The notes under the pieces were generated by a model that worked only from the letters and a program-made list of their open reading frames with translations, had not been told where the DNA came from and ran no database searches. A program made the translations under genes and the position numbers. A stretch of 64,000 nucleotides of DNA. It comes from an uncultured Planctomycetales bacterium (GTDB taxonomy: Bacteria > Planctomycetota > Planctomycetia > Pirellulales > S012-138). Numbering within the stretch: position 1 is the first letter of the stretch; each line of letters starts with the position of its first letter. The stretch spans positions 14,344 through 78,343 of the forward strand of contig CALJLD010000004.1 of NCBI GenBank assembly GCA_937982665.1, read 5' to 3'. Below are positions 1 through 9,195 of this stretch, piece by piece.

Positions 1-13
1 AACGAGGATTCCC

Positions 14-1918
14 GTGAAGAGCCATCGATTGATTCCACTGGCTGCCAGTCTGACGTTTATGCTTCTCGCTGGTTGTGAAGGCGACGCGACGCCTGTGGTC
101 GAAAACGCCCCCAGCGGAAATGCGAGTGCGAGCAACGCAACCATTCAGTCCAGCCATGACAGCATGCGGATTCCGCTGGAACAACGCCAACAAGGGATTG
201 CCGGCGAAACGGTCAACGTTGACTTGGGCAAATCGGATTCGGACGAGTCCGCCAGCCCCACGGATCCCAGACCGGACGAGAGTGGCCTTCGCAACGGTCC
301 CGATGGCCCAACCAATGTCGCCACCGGCGCAAATGATTGGCCACAATGGGGTGGAAACATCTACAAGAACAACACTCCGGATGCCACAAACATTCCCAGC
401 GAATGGGACCCAGGACAGTTTGACCGTGACACGGGCGATTGGATTCCCGGCAGCGGCCAAAACATCAAATGGGTGGCACAGCTCGGATCGCAATCGTACG
501 GAAACCCGGTTGTCGCCAACGGCCAGGTGTACGTCGGCACCAACAACGGCGCTGGCTATATCGAACGCTATCCGTTTGACGTGGACTTGGGCGTGCTTGT
601 CTGCTTCCGCGAATCGGACGGAGAGTTCCTCTGGCAACACTCCAGCGAGAAGCTGATCATCGCTCGCGTGCAGGATTGGCCCCTGCAAGGCATTTGCTGT
701 GCTCCATGCGTGGAAGGTGACCGGCTGTGGTTTGTCACCAGCCGCGGTGTGGTCGCCTGCCTGGACACGCAAGGCTTCCGCGATGGCGAAAACGATGGTC
801 CCTACATGGACGAGGAATTTGAAACAGAGAACGAAGCGGACACCGTCTGGGAGTTTGACATGCTCTCGGAGATCCGCTTGTTCCAGCACAACATGTGTGC
901 TTGCTCCGTGACGGTCTGGGGCGACTACCTGTTCGTCAACACGTCCAATGGCGTCGATGAATCGCACATCAACATCCCCTCGCCGGAAGCTCCCAGCTTC
1001 ATGGCGCTCAACAAGAACACCGGCGAACTGTTGTGGACCGATAACTCGCCAGGCATCAACATTGTGCATGGCCAATGGTCGTCGCCTTCTTTCGCCGTGA
1101 TTGATGGGCAGCCGATGGTCATCTTCCCCGGTGGTGATGGCTATGTCCGTGCGTTTGATCCCGTCGGCGACGGAAACGGCAACTCCAAACTGCTGTGGAA
1201 GTTTGATTGCAATCCCAAAGATTCCAAGTGGATCCTCGGCGGTCGCGGCACACGCAACAACTTGATCGGCACGGCCGTGATTTATGACGACAAGGTTTAC
1301 ATCGCAGTGGGTCAAGACCCCGAACACGGCGAAGGGATCGGCCATCTGTGGTGCATCGATCCCACCAAGCGCGGCGATATCAGCCCAACTTTAGTGTTCG
1401 ATGCCGACGGCAACCCCGTGCCGCACCGTCGCCTCCAGGCGGCCATCCCCGAGGAAGGTGACGTTGTTCGCGATAACGAGAACTCAGGAGCCATCTGGCA
1501 CTATTCCGGCACGGACATAGACGAAAGCGGTGGCGACCTCGACTGGGAAGAAGAGATGCATCGCTCCGTCGCCACCGTGACCATCAAGGATGACCTGCTG
1601 TACATCGCCGATTTCAGTGGCTTGTTCCACTGTGTTGATGCTCAAACCGGCAAGGCCCATTGGACGTATGACATGTTGGCCGCCGCCTGGGGTTCGGCAT
1701 TGATCGTCGACGGCAAGGTCTACGTCGGTGATGAAGACGGTGACGTCATGGTCTTCAAGCACGCCAATCAGATGGAGTTGATTTCCGAAATCAACATGGG
1801 CAACGCCGTTTACAGCACGCCCATCATCGCCAACGGCGTTCTGTACATTGCCAACAAGTCGCACTTGTTCGCGATTGTCGATGAGAACGCCGAAGAAGAT
1901 GCAGCAGGCGAACAATAG
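14..1918 (+). CDS. PQQ-like beta-propeller repeat lipoprotein
   Basis: This 634-residue protein is predicted to be a membrane-anchored lipoprotein with a PQQ-like (WD40-type) beta-propeller. Seen: a hydrophobic N-terminus ending in a lipobox L18-A-G-C21, then an acidic, low-complexity linker to about residue 105, then WPQWGG (109-114), the propeller-entry motif common in planctomycete PQQ-like proteins, and repeated blade strands of the type GxVYVGT / GxLYIA to the C-terminus. I chose the GTG at 14 because it follows CGAGGA by five bases and gives a complete signal sequence. No PQQ-dehydrogenase catalytic motif was recognised, so a scaffold or ligand-binding role is more likely than an enzyme. 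The AhpD-like gene follows after 13 bases and may be co-transcribed. Family assignment is strong; the molecular role is unknown. Confidence 0.88.
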   Translation: MKSHRLIPLAASLTFMLLAGCEGDATPVVENAPSGNASASNATIQSSHDSMRIPLEQRQQGIAGETVNVDLGKSDSDESASPTDPRPDESGLRNGPDGPTNVATGANDWPQWGGNIYKNNTPDATNIPSEWDPGQFDRDTGDWIPGSGQNIKWVAQLGSQSYGNPVVANGQVYVGTNNGAGYIERYPFDVDLGVLVCFRESDGEFLWQHSSEKLIIARVQDWPLQGICCAPCVEGDRLWFVTSRGVVACLDTQGFRDGENDGPYMDEEFETENEADTVWEFDMLSEIRLFQHNMCACSVTVWGDYLFVNTSNGVDESHINIPSPEAPSFMALNKNTGELLWTDNSPGINIVHGQWSSPSFAVIDGQPMVIFPGGDGYVRAFDPVGDGNGNSKLLWKFDCNPKDSKWILGGRGTRNNLIGTAVIYDDKVYIAVGQDPEHGEGIGHLWCIDPTKRGDISPTLVFDADGNPVPHRRLQAAIPEEGDVVRDNENSGAIWHYSGTDIDESGGDLDWEEEMHRSVATVTIKDDLLYIADFSGLFHCVDAQTGKAHWTYDMLAAAWGSALIVDGKVYVGDEDGDVMVFKHANQMELISEINMGNAVYSTPIIANGVLYIANKSHLFAIVDENAEEDAAGEQ

Positions 1919-1931
1919 TTCAAGAGTTCGC

Positions 1932-2531
1932 ATGGCTTGGATCGAGCGGATCTCGCCGGAATCTGCGGAAGGAAACCTGGCCGAACTTTACGGCCAGGTG
2001 GCAGGGGCTGATGGGCACGTGGATCACATTCTGCAAGCGCACAGTCTGCGGCCCCGCACGCTCGCAGCGCATTTGGCGCTCTACAAAGCCGTGCTGCACG
2101 CGCGGCCCAATGACTTGTCGCCGCGTGAGCGCGAATTGGTCGGCGTTTGTGTTTCGCAGCTTAATGGATGCGAATACTGCGTGGAACATCATACCGCTGG
2201 TCTCGCCCGGCACGTTGGCGATTCCTCGCTTGCCACGCAACTGGTTCAAGCCGCGCTGGCGGATGAATGCAAAGACCCGTTAACTCCGCGCGAATGGGCC
2301 ATGTGCCAATACACGCGGAAGTTGACGCTCACGCCTGCGGAACTGCAAGAACAAGACTTGCAGCCCTTGCGCGCTGCCGGCCTGAGCGACGCGGCGATTC
2401 TCGACCTCAATCAGATTGTGGCGTACTTTGCTTACGCCAACCGCACTGTGCTGGGACTCGGGGTTTCGCACATTGGCGAGCCGCTGGGCTTGCACCCGGA
2501 TGAAGACCGGGATGACTTTCGCCACGCGTAG
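1932..2531 (+). CDS. AhpD-like / carboxymuconolactone decarboxylase family peroxidase-related enzyme
   Basis: A 199-residue all-helical protein of the CMD/AhpD superfamily. The redox motif is visible as C80-E-Y-C83 followed by H87, inside the sequence NGCEYCVEHHTAG, which matches the family pattern CxxCxxxH with an upstream acidic residue (E66/E68). Such proteins (peroxidase-related subfamily) use the cysteine pair in peroxide or disulfide chemistry in the cytoplasm; a partner such as AhpC is not present here. The ATG at 1932 is preferred over in-frame starts inside the upstream gene because the conserved N-terminal sequence MAWIERISPE begins there. It lies 13 bases after the PQQ-like lipoprotein gene, so an operon is plausible. 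The substrate cannot be read from the sequence. Confidence 0.88.
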   Translation: MAWIERISPESAEGNLAELYGQVAGADGHVDHILQAHSLRPRTLAAHLALYKAVLHARPNDLSPRERELVGVCVSQLNGCEYCVEHHTAGLARHVGDSSLATQLVQAALADECKDPLTPREWAMCQYTRKLTLTPAELQEQDLQPLRAAGLSDAAILDLNQIVAYFAYANRTVLGLGVSHIGEPLGLHPDEDRDDFRHA

Positions 2532-2537
2532 CCGAGC

Positions 2538-2560
2538 ACCCGTCTCCACGGGAGTGACGG
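2538..2560. repeat. Single half-site of the dispersed GTCATTCCCG inverted repeat
   Basis: The sequence ACCCGTCTCCACGGGAGTGA followed by CGG matches the right arm of the dispersed repeat seen complete at 9275-9343 and 11458-11607. No left arm is present nearby, so this looks like a decayed or solo copy immediately after a gene end. Confidence 0.5.
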
Positions 2561-2729
2561 AAGGCGCGCTCTGCCACAAAAGTTGTTCATTGGCAAAGAG
2601 CAATTTCGAGGCTGTAGGGAGAAATGTTTTTGCGCGCAAATTTCGGCCGCACTTGCGGGTTACCTTTCGCGCGAATACGACTTCCGCGAGCATTCCTCTT
2701 CGTGATCCTTCAGAATCGTCCGCAATCCT

Positions 2730-2840
2730 GGGTGTAACCCCGGCAAAATGGCCCGTGATCCAGGGTGTAACGCCGGGCGTAACCCCGGGTGCAATGGCGG
2801 GTGGTAACCCCGGGTGGTAATCCCGGGTGTAATCCCGGAT
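2730..2840. repeat. Cluster of about ten degenerate GGTGTAACCCCGG units
   Basis: Short imperfect tandem units of 11 to 14 bases: GGTGTAACCCCGG, GGTGTAACGCCGG, GCGTAACCCCGGG, GTGGTAACCCCGG, GGTGGTAATCCCGGG, GGTGTAATCCCGG and weaker copies (CCGTGATCCAGG, GTGCAATGGCGG). The core RTAAYCCCGGG is partly self-complementary. Unit length varies and no reading frame is kept through the cluster, so it is not coding. Confidence 0.65.
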
Positions 2841-3032
2841 TTGGATCTTTGGCCGAGAAGCGTTTTTCGCGCGCGAGATCCGCGCGCTGAGATTTTTCAA
2901 AACTCGCATTGCCCACTGCGCAGCTTTCGTGGGAATTTGCCGTTTCGCTCTTTGGCAATTTGGAATTTATCGCTCAGCGCGCATCTGTTCTGTGAGATGC
3001 TTGCGGCGTGGCAGGTCTCTTGGGGTGCAGGG

Positions 3033-5183
3033 CTACTGCCCGTCGCCGCCATCTCCTGATTGATCGTCCACGTCGTTGTCTGTGCCATCGTCCACACCAT
3101 CATCCACGCCGTCGGCTTGTTGATCCTCAGGCGGAGCCGGCTGCTTGATGTGGCCTCGCGCGGCGAGTTCTCGCAGGACGACGGCCATTCGCGGTAGTGC
3201 GCCTGGCGCGACGGCAAACGTTCGCCCATTGGCTTGCAGAGTTGACAGGGTGCGGTCGAGATACGACGGCTCGTCGAGCTGATCGGCCAGGTAGAGCAAA
3301 TTGCCGGCTGTCACGGTATTGCCGCCGGGCCGCACGTTATCGGCTCCGCCTTTTGTCCGCGCGATCAGCGCTTCGTGATCTTCGGAGGTGAAGTAGAAGC
3401 CGCCGCGATTGGCATCGGCAAACAGCTCGATCTGCTTGTCGGTCAAAGCTTTGGCTTCGTCCAGCCAGCGGTTGTCGCCGGTGGCTTTGTGCAGGGCAAT
3501 CAGCCCATCCACAAAGAAAGCGTAGTCATCAAGGTACGCGTTGAGCTTGGCCTCGCCTGCGGACCAGGTTCGCAACAGCCGGCCTTCTTCTGTCTTGACG
3601 TTTGCCAGCAGAAAGTTGGCGGCCTTCTCCGCGGCGGCAATGTAGTCCTGGTTTTCCAGAAGTCGCCCGGCGTCCGCAAAACCGCGGATCATCAAGCCGT
3701 TCCACGCGGTTAACACCTTGGTGTCCAGCAAGGGGCGTTCACGCTTGTCCCTGGCTTGCATCAGCTTGTCGTTCATCGGCCGCAGCTTTTGCCAAAGCTC
3801 GGCGACGCTCAGTTCTTTGCTCTCGGCAATTTCCGCCAGCGGAGTGGAAAACTGCAAGACGTAGTGGCTGCCTTCGAAGTTCGGCTCGCCGTCAAGGCTG
3901 TAGACCTCGCGGAACAACGGCAGGTCCATGTCGGCCAGCAGTTCCTCGACTTCTTCCTTTGTCCAGATGTAGAAGGTGCCTTCTTCGCCTTCGCTATCAG
4001 CATCGAGCGCGGAAAAGAAGCCGCCATCTTCGTGCGTCATTTCTCGCAGCACGAATGCGAGCGTTTCATCGACAATTCGCTTGTAGCGCTCTTCGCCAGT
4101 GATGGCGAAAACTTCGGCATAGATTGTGGCCAGTTGCCCGTTGTCGTAGAGCATCTTTTCAAAGTGCGGCACATACCAGAAGCGATCGACGCTGTAGCGG
4201 TGAAAGCCGCCGCCGAGCTGATCATAAATGCCGCCATCGGCCATGTGATTGAGCGTAACCAACAGCATGTTCTTGGCTTCGTCCGCGCGAGACTTTGCTT
4301 CTTCGCTGGCGTCTTCCGCATGAGCCTGACGGATCACATCCAGCAAGAACAAAAAATTCGAGGGCGACGGAAACTTCGGAACGCGTGGATTGACAGGGCT
4401 GTAATTGAACCCGCCGTACTCCGGATCAAAGTTGAAGGCGAGCGAATCCAGGACTTCCTGGGGAACGCCGGGAGTCAACGGGTTGAGCACTTCCGCGGCC
4501 GTGTTGTCGAGCTGTTCCTTGACAATCTCCGCGATCAACTCGCCTTGCTTGATCGCGCGATCGTTATCCTCGGCCCAAGCCGTTTGGATTTGCTCGATGA
4601 CGTCAATAAAGCCAGGCATGGCGAAGCCTTCTTTGCTTCGCGGCGGGAAGTACGTGCCGCCGGTCAGCGGCAAGCCTTGCGGCGTCAGGAACATGGAAAG
4701 CGGCCATCCACCGCCAGCTCGGCGTTGCAGAAGTTGGTTGTACATCTGCAACGAGGTCATGTAGATCTCGTCCACATCTGGCCGTTCCTCGCGGTCAACC
4801 TTAATGCAGACGAAGTGCTCGTTCAGGTACGCGGCAATCTCCTCGTCCATGAACGATTCCTTTTCCATCACGTGACACCAGTGGCAACTGGAATAACCAA
4901 TGGAGAGGAAGATCAGCTTGTTCTCCTGCTTGGCCTTTTGCAGGGCTTCATCTCCCCAGGGATACCAGTCCACGGGATTGTGCGCATGCAACAACAAGTA
5001 AGGGCTGGTCTCATTCGCCAGCCGATTGGGCGGATGCTCCTTGTGTTGCTGTTCCTGCTGGCCTTCTTGATTAGCTGTTGCCTCGTTGTCCTGAGCCGCG
5101 GAAGAGCCGCATCCAGAAGCCGCGGCAAGTGCGCAACTTCCTAGCAAGAGTGCCGCGAGGATGAAGCAGATGCGAGTGTTCAT
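3033..5183 (-). CDS. YyaL/SSP411-like thioredoxin-domain protein (DUF255), probable lipoprotein
   Basis: A 716-residue protein of the YyaL / spermatogenesis-associated protein 20 family: an N-terminal thioredoxin-like domain followed by an (alpha/alpha)6 glycosidase-like domain. Seen: hydrophobic N-terminus ending near ASGC25 (a weak lipobox), a Gln/Glu-rich spacer, the family signature [20 protein letters not shown], the redox motif C100-H-W-C103, and [12 protein letters not shown] shortly after. The second domain contains [13 protein letters not shown] and [15 protein letters not shown]. Most relatives are cytoplasmic, so the signal sequence is notable. The C-terminus is an acidic near-repeat ([16 protein letters not shown]) absent from typical members. 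ATG at 5183. The family is certain; the biochemical activity is not established even for well-studied members. Confidence 0.9.
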   Translation of the reverse strand: MNTRICFILAALLLGSCALAAASGCGSSAAQDNEATANQEGQQEQQHKEHPPNRLANETSPYLLLHAHNPVDWYPWGDEALQKAKQENKLIFLSIGYSSCHWCHVMEKESFMDEEIAAYLNEHFVCIKVDREERPDVDEIYMTSLQMYNQLLQRRAGGGWPLSMFLTPQGLPLTGGTYFPPRSKEGFAMPGFIDVIEQIQTAWAEDNDRAIKQGELIAEIVKEQLDNTAAEVLNPLTPGVPQEVLDSLAFNFDPEYGGFNYSPVNPRVPKFPSPSNFLFLLDVIRQAHAEDASEEAKSRADEAKNMLLVTLNHMADGGIYDQLGGGFHRYSVDRFWYVPHFEKMLYDNGQLATIYAEVFAITGEERYKRIVDETLAFVLREMTHEDGGFFSALDADSEGEEGTFYIWTKEEVEELLADMDLPLFREVYSLDGEPNFEGSHYVLQFSTPLAEIAESKELSVAELWQKLRPMNDKLMQARDKRERPLLDTKVLTAWNGLMIRGFADAGRLLENQDYIAAAEKAANFLLANVKTEEGRLLRTWSAGEAKLNAYLDDYAFFVDGLIALHKATGDNRWLDEAKALTDKQIELFADANRGGFYFTSEDHEALIARTKGGADNVRPGGNTVTAGNLLYLADQLDEPSYLDRTLSTLQANGRTFAVAPGALPRMAVVLRELAARGHIKQPAPPEDQQADGVDDGVDDGTDNDVDDQSGDGGDGQ

Positions 5184-5493
5184 TACGGAACCAGTCAGGC
5201 AAGCGGAGGGAAGGCTCGATACGAGTGGTTCATCGGCGGCGGCACATCCGTCACATTCGCCACATGCCGACGCTTCAGCTCAAACCGATGGAGACCTCAG
5301 TATAAGGTCAGGCATTCCCACTGACGAGGATATGCCTGGCCGGCGCGTATGGCAGATTACAGCATCAACGGGAACTCAGCGGATGCACGCAACCATCCGT
5401 AAGCTAGGGTTTTAGGTGGCATTCTCCCGGCCATCCGTCCGCAGGCGGACAAGCGGAACTGAACAACACGAGCCGACACAGCGATCTTTAAGC
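5184..5493. other. Divergent intergenic region upstream of the flagellar operon
   Basis: About 310 bases between the starts of the YyaL-like gene (minus) and fliL (plus), so it should carry both promoters. No convincing -35/-10 pair or RNA element was found. A weak sigma-54-like TGGCAT-N8-GC arrangement lies at 5417-5431 but has CGGC in place of TTGC. Confidence 0.5.
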
Positions 5494-6060
5494 ATGGCTG
5501 AAGAGGAACAACTCGAATCCACCGACGAAGCCGTTGAGGAAACTCCGGTACGTCCGCGACGACGGAAGCTGAAGATCATTGGCTTCTTCGTTGCGGTCAT
5601 CACTGGTGAGTGCATGCTAGCGGCGATGTACCTGCCGTCAGAGAGTGATGTCGCGCCTGTCGATGATATCACGCTTGTCGAGCAACAGCTTGGCGTAGCC
5701 GAGACGCCAACGGATGCCATCGCCGATGGTGATGACAGCGAGTACGTGGAAGTTGACCTCAACTCGTTCAGCGTTGTCAGCTTTCAGCCGGAATCGAACA
5801 CAACGCTACGGATTGAATGCCATCTGTACGCGACGGTGCATCCGGATGACGAGGCGGAGTTTGGCGACCTCTACGCAAAATACGAGAACCGCATTCGTGA
5901 TGGCATCCTGTATATCTTTCGCAGCGCGGAATCCATCGATTTTGCCGACTCCGGACTGGGCTTGATCAAGCGTAGCATTTCCGAGAAAGTCAACGAGATT
6001 CTTGGCAAACCGCTCGTTCGCGGGATTATCGTCAGCGAGTTCGACTTCTACGAAACGTAG
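5494..6060 (+). CDS. fliL: Flagellar basal-body protein FliL
   Basis: A 188-residue single-pass inner-membrane protein of the FliL family, which in other bacteria surrounds the stator units and modulates motor torque. Seen: an acidic N-terminal tail, a basic cluster RPRRRK, one membrane segment at about 27-46, an acidic linker, and a C-terminal periplasmic domain (about 85-188) with the typical pattern of strands and a helix (FRSAESIDFADSGLGLIKRS). ATG at 5494 is chosen because it is the first start giving a normal FliL N-terminus; in-frame codons upstream encode non-conserved Arg-rich sequence. It is the first gene of the fliL-N-O-P-Q-R-flhB run. The context strongly supports the call although FliL sequences diverge. 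Confidence 0.82.
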   Translation: MAEEEQLESTDEAVEETPVRPRRRKLKIIGFFVAVITGECMLAAMYLPSESDVAPVDDITLVEQQLGVAETPTDAIADGDDSEYVEVDLNSFSVVSFQPESNTTLRIECHLYATVHPDDEAEFGDLYAKYENRIRDGILYIFRSAESIDFADSGLGLIKRSISEKVNEILGKPLVRGIIVSEFDFYET

Positions 6061-6135
6061 CTCGCACCGAAGTCAGGAGTCCACGCGCAGCACGGATGTC
6101 GCGCACCCGCCCCAGTCGTTGATGGAAGGATCCTG

Positions 6136-6606
6136 ATGTCGGACGATGCTCAAGCTCCCGATGATGCCGGCACCAAGCCCGAGGCAAACCCCGACGAGTT
6201 AAGCGAGTCTGACATCGAGGCTTTGCTGAAGCAGGCCGAAGATGCACTCGCCACCGCGGAAGAAACCCCAGCGGCAGCCGCCACAAGCGCCCCGCCGGCC
6301 GCCAGCGCTTTTCAGCTTCCCAATCTCAGCCCTTCAGGCGCAAGTACGGAATCCGCATCGCTTGACTTGATTCACGATGTCGAGCTGGACTTGCGGATTG
6401 AGCTGGGCCGCACGCACATGTACCTGGAGGATGTGCTCAAGTTGCGGAAGGGAGCGGTCGTCACGCTGGACAAGTTGGCCGGCGATCCCGTCGAGATTTT
6501 CGTCAATGGTCGGCTGATCGCCCGGGGCGAAGTCCTCGTCCTGAACGAAAACTTCTGCGTGCGGGTCGCGGAACTGGTTGCCGGTGACGGTCAACATTCC
6601 AGCTAG
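6136..6606 (+). CDS. fliN: Flagellar motor switch protein FliN
   Basis: A 156-residue cytoplasmic C-ring component. The N-terminal 70 residues are acidic and Ala/Pro-rich. Residues about 73-150 form the SpoA (FliN/FliM C-terminal) domain, recognised by [40 protein letters not shown] and [20 protein letters not shown]. In the family FliN forms the lower part of the switch complex that sets rotation direction and helps receive export cargo. ATG at 6136 follows GGAAGGA by five bases, a good ribosome-binding site. Its usual partner fliM is not in the 75-base gap after fliL nor elsewhere in the window. FliO starts 27 bases downstream, indicating one transcript. Confidence 0.93.
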   Translation: MSDDAQAPDDAGTKPEANPDELSESDIEALLKQAEDALATAEETPAAAATSAPPAASAFQLPNLSPSGASTESASLDLIHDVELDLRIELGRTHMYLEDVLKLRKGAVVTLDKLAGDPVEIFVNGRLIARGEVLVLNENFCVRVAELVAGDGQHSS

Positions 6607-6632
6607 CGAACAACTCGCCCAGGCAGGCAAGG

Positions 6633-7784
6633 ATGCCCCAAAAAAGCCAATATCGCCAAAGCCGAAACCAACAAGACCCGCCCCGGTCGACCCCATCCAT
6701 CGGCACATGCTTCGCGCTCGCCGTTGTGCTCGCCGCGGTGGCGGCGCTGACCATTCCCCGCGCCGGCGCAGATGTTGTCAATGATCTTGTCGAGCGACTG
6801 ACGGCCGACAGGGATGAACTGAATGGTGAGCCAAGCCACGACCAACAGCCCAACTTGCGTCAGCCCAACGGTTGGGGGCAAGGCAACGCTGCCCAGGGCG
6901 ACGCGTCTCAAAACAGCACAAGCCAGAACAACACGCGCCAGAACAATCCCGGCACGGACGCGGGCAACGCGCAATCTCAAAACGCGCAACCCGCAAGCTC
7001 TACGGCGACCAACACACAACAAGATCCCGCCACAGCACAAGGCGCGGCTCAATCGCAAGCCGGGCAGCACAGCACACCGCAAGACAATGCTGCACAGCGC
7101 AATGATGCACAGCAGAATTCCGCTCAGAACAATGCGATAAATGCCGCAGGCGGGAACGCTCCAAGATTCTCCGAACAACAACCGTCGGCGGGAAGCAACG
7201 TCGGTACAGATTCGCAGGCACCGTGGCGAGAGAACATTCCGCCATCGGCAACATCATCAGAAGATCAAGCACCGCAGCAATTGCCGGAAGTCCTGACGCG
7301 CGACTGGAGCGATGCTCCCAATCGCACGCTGAGCAGCCGTTCTGGCTCCGGAGATTTGTCTGCGGGGGACGCTCCCAAGAATTCGTTAGTGGGAGCTTTG
7401 ACGCCTGCGGCCAGTGGGCTGGCGATTGTGATCGGCTTGTTCCTGCTGTGCACCTGGTTGCTGCGAAAGAAACTTCCCCGGTTGGTTGGCGCTTTGCCAA
7501 CGGACGTCTTTGAAGTGTTGGGCAAAACTTCGCTAGATAAGAAACACAAGCTGCACCTCGTACGCTGCGGCGGCAAGCTGGCCCTGTTGTCGGTGTCCGC
7601 CTCAGGCGTGGAAACTCTGCTGGAAATTGATGAGCAGGATGATGTCACACGAATCTCCGGCATGTGCAAAGAGCTGCAATCCGGCAGTTCCACAGCCGAA
7701 TTTCGCGATGTGCTTTCCGAGTTGAACGCGGAATCGTCGCGCGGATTTGCCGGGCGGGGACGTGCCCGAGGCGCATCCGCGTAA
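6633..7784 (+). CDS. fliO: FliO-like flagellar export-gate assembly protein with long Gln/Asn-rich segment
   Basis: A 383-residue membrane protein assigned to FliO by position (between fliN and fliP) and by its C-terminal domain: a membrane segment at about 258-277 (GLAIVIGLFLLCTWLL) followed by a small beta-rich domain with VFEVLGKTSLDKKHKLHLVR and LLSVSASGVETLLEI, typical of FliO. FliO is a chaperone-like factor for FliP-FliQ-FliR assembly in the inner membrane. The protein is far longer than classical FliO (about 100-200 residues) because an N-terminal signal or anchor (26-42) is followed by about 180 residues rich in Asn, Gln, Ala and Ser (repeats such as QNN, AQN, QDNA). ATG at 6633. The family call is good; the long periplasmic segment has no known role. 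Confidence 0.8.
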   Translation: MPQKSQYRQSRNQQDPPRSTPSIGTCFALAVVLAAVAALTIPRAGADVVNDLVERLTADRDELNGEPSHDQQPNLRQPNGWGQGNAAQGDASQNSTSQNNTRQNNPGTDAGNAQSQNAQPASSTATNTQQDPATAQGAAQSQAGQHSTPQDNAAQRNDAQQNSAQNNAINAAGGNAPRFSEQQPSAGSNVGTDSQAPWRENIPPSATSSEDQAPQQLPEVLTRDWSDAPNRTLSSRSGSGDLSAGDAPKNSLVGALTPAASGLAIVIGLFLLCTWLLRKKLPRLVGALPTDVFEVLGKTSLDKKHKLHLVRCGGKLALLSVSASGVETLLEIDEQDDVTRISGMCKELQSGSSTAEFRDVLSELNAESSRGFAGRGRARGASA

Positions 7785-7826
7785 CCGCTTGCTCAACCAA
7801 ACACCCTCTTCCTCTTGCCACTGTTT

Positions 7827-8816
7827 GTGAAAGCCAAAGTTGCCAGGCCGGCCAGGTCCGCAACCCGCAAAGCGCGGGCGGATGACAATGCGCTCAAGCG
7901 CAAGCTGATTCAGGAAAGTTGGCGGAAAAGCCCCGTGCGTCGCGCGTTTGCCGCGCTCACGATGTTGGGTGTGATCATCCTGGCAATCCCGTCCGCGTTC
8001 GGCCAACAGCAACCTCTTTCGTTGCAATCCATTGACGGGGCGGCGGATGACGTCCAAGCAGCCGCGGACGAAGCCGTACAGTCCGAACAAATCATCACCG
8101 ACGCGTTCGGCCAGGAAGGCTTGAGCTCAACGCTGCAGATCATGTTGCTGTTGACCGTGATCAGCCTGGCGCCCGCCTTGTTGATGATGACTACCAGCTT
8201 CATCCGCGTGTTGGTTGTGTTGGGATTGTTGCGACAAGCCTTGGGTACGCAGCAGTTGCCGCCGTCTCAGGTGATTACCTCGTTGGCGTTGTTCATCACG
8301 CTAGCGATTATGACGCCGGTTTGGACGCAGGTGTATGACAACGCGGTCGCTCCGTACTCGGAGGGTACGCTGGGACCGGATCAGGCTTGGGCAGCTGGCC
8401 AAATCCCCGTGCGGCGGTTCATGGCCACGCAGATTGAGCGGACCGGTAACGCCGACGACGTGCTGCTGTTTCTGGACTACATCCAGGAAACACAAGCAGT
8501 GTCAGAAGCTGATCCACCGAACTACGTCTACTTTGGCGCGAACAAAGAGGCCGGCGAAACCGACGTGCCGCTGTCCGCGTTGTTGCCGGCTTTCATGCTC
8601 AGCGAGCTTAAGACGGCGTTCCTGATTGGCTTTCAGATTTATCTGCCGTTTCTGATTTTGGACATGGTGGTCGCTAGCGTGATGATCTCAATGGGCATGC
8701 TGATGCTGCCGCCGGTGTTGATCTCTTTGCCGTTCAAGTTGCTGCTGTTTGTGTTGGTCGATGGCTGGCGACTGGTCGTGGAAATGCTGCTGCTGAGCTT
8801 TGAGCCGTTCGGATGA
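7827..8816 (+). CDS. fliP: Flagellar type III export gate protein FliP
   Basis: FliP forms the helical core of the export gate with FliQ and FliR in the inner membrane. Seen: signal-like segment LTMLGVIILAIPSAFG, the conserved LLTVISLAPALLMMTTSFIR and VVLGLLRQALGTQQLPPSQV, then LPAFMLSELKTAFLIGFQIY and LDMVVASVMISMGMLMLPPV near the C-terminus, all hallmarks of FliP. The start is uncertain: TTG 7815, GTG 7827 and GTG 7935 are in frame before the first ATG at 7962. GTG 7827 is given as the long form (329 residues). GTG 7935 is a serious rival because it would put MRRAFAALTM directly before the signal peptide, as expected for FliP. The end and the identity are secure. Confidence 0.93.
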   Translation: MKAKVARPARSATRKARADDNALKRKLIQESWRKSPVRRAFAALTMLGVIILAIPSAFGQQQPLSLQSIDGAADDVQAAADEAVQSEQIITDAFGQEGLSSTLQIMLLLTVISLAPALLMMTTSFIRVLVVLGLLRQALGTQQLPPSQVITSLALFITLAIMTPVWTQVYDNAVAPYSEGTLGPDQAWAAGQIPVRRFMATQIERTGNADDVLLFLDYIQETQAVSEADPPNYVYFGANKEAGETDVPLSALLPAFMLSELKTAFLIGFQIYLPFLILDMVVASVMISMGMLMLPPVLISLPFKLLLFVLVDGWRLVVEMLLLSFEPFG

Positions 8817-8886
8817 CGCGGCATGCGCCGAAGGTGCGCGCCAAGCTGCGCGCTGGGAAAGTCTTTCTTCGCCAAGGCAATAACGG

Positions 8887-9153
8887 ATGGAACCGCAACA
8901 AGCTGTCGATATCGGTCGCGAGGCGATCAACCTGACGCTGCTGGTTGCTGCGCCCATCCTGGTGACGGGGCTGCTTGTTGGCTTGTTGATTGGCCTGGCT
9001 CAGGCACTGACGCAAGTGCAGGAACAAACGGTCAGCTTTGTTCCCAAGATTGTGCTCATGGTCTTGGCGGCCTCGCTGACATTGCCTTGGCTGATTGAAA
9101 TGATGATTACGTACACCACGGACTTGATTGCAGGGATTCCCTCCGGGTTGTGA
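8887..9153 (+). CDS. fliQ: Flagellar export gate protein FliQ
   Basis: An 88-residue protein with two membrane hairpin helices, the full size of FliQ. Seen: MEPQQAVDIGREAINLTLLV, then LLVGLLIGLAQALTQVQEQT (the conserved GLxxxxxQAxTQIQEQT motif), VPKIVLM and a second helix. FliQ packs around the FliP/FliR core of the flagellar type III export gate. ATG at 8887; no strong ribosome-binding site precedes it. It lies 70 bases after fliP. The next gene fliR is separated by 226 bases carrying two inverted-repeat elements. Confidence 0.95.
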   Translation: MEPQQAVDIGREAINLTLLVAAPILVTGLLVGLLIGLAQALTQVQEQTVSFVPKIVLMVLAASLTLPWLIEMMITYTTDLIAGIPSGL

Positions 9154-9195
9154 GTGGCAGCAAACAACGGCATGCGCGCAAATCAGATAGCGTCA

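Larger units (their letters stand above)
2532..3032. other. Intergenic region between convergent genes, repeat-bearing
   Basis: About 500 bases between the end of the AhpD-like gene and the end of the YyaL-like gene on the other strand. It has no supportable gene. It holds a lone half-copy of the dispersed GGGAATGAC-type repeat (2538-2560) and a cluster of short GTAACCCCGG-like units (2730-2840). No stem followed by a T-run was found. Confidence 0.6.

Noticed and set aside
3756..5144. Plus-strand open frame opposite the YyaL-like gene
   Set aside because: It is the mirror of a well-supported gene and carries no motif.
5417..5431. Sigma-54-like site TGGCATTCTCCCGGC upstream of fliL
   Set aside because: Spacing fits but the -12 element is CGGC instead of TTGC, too weak without other support.
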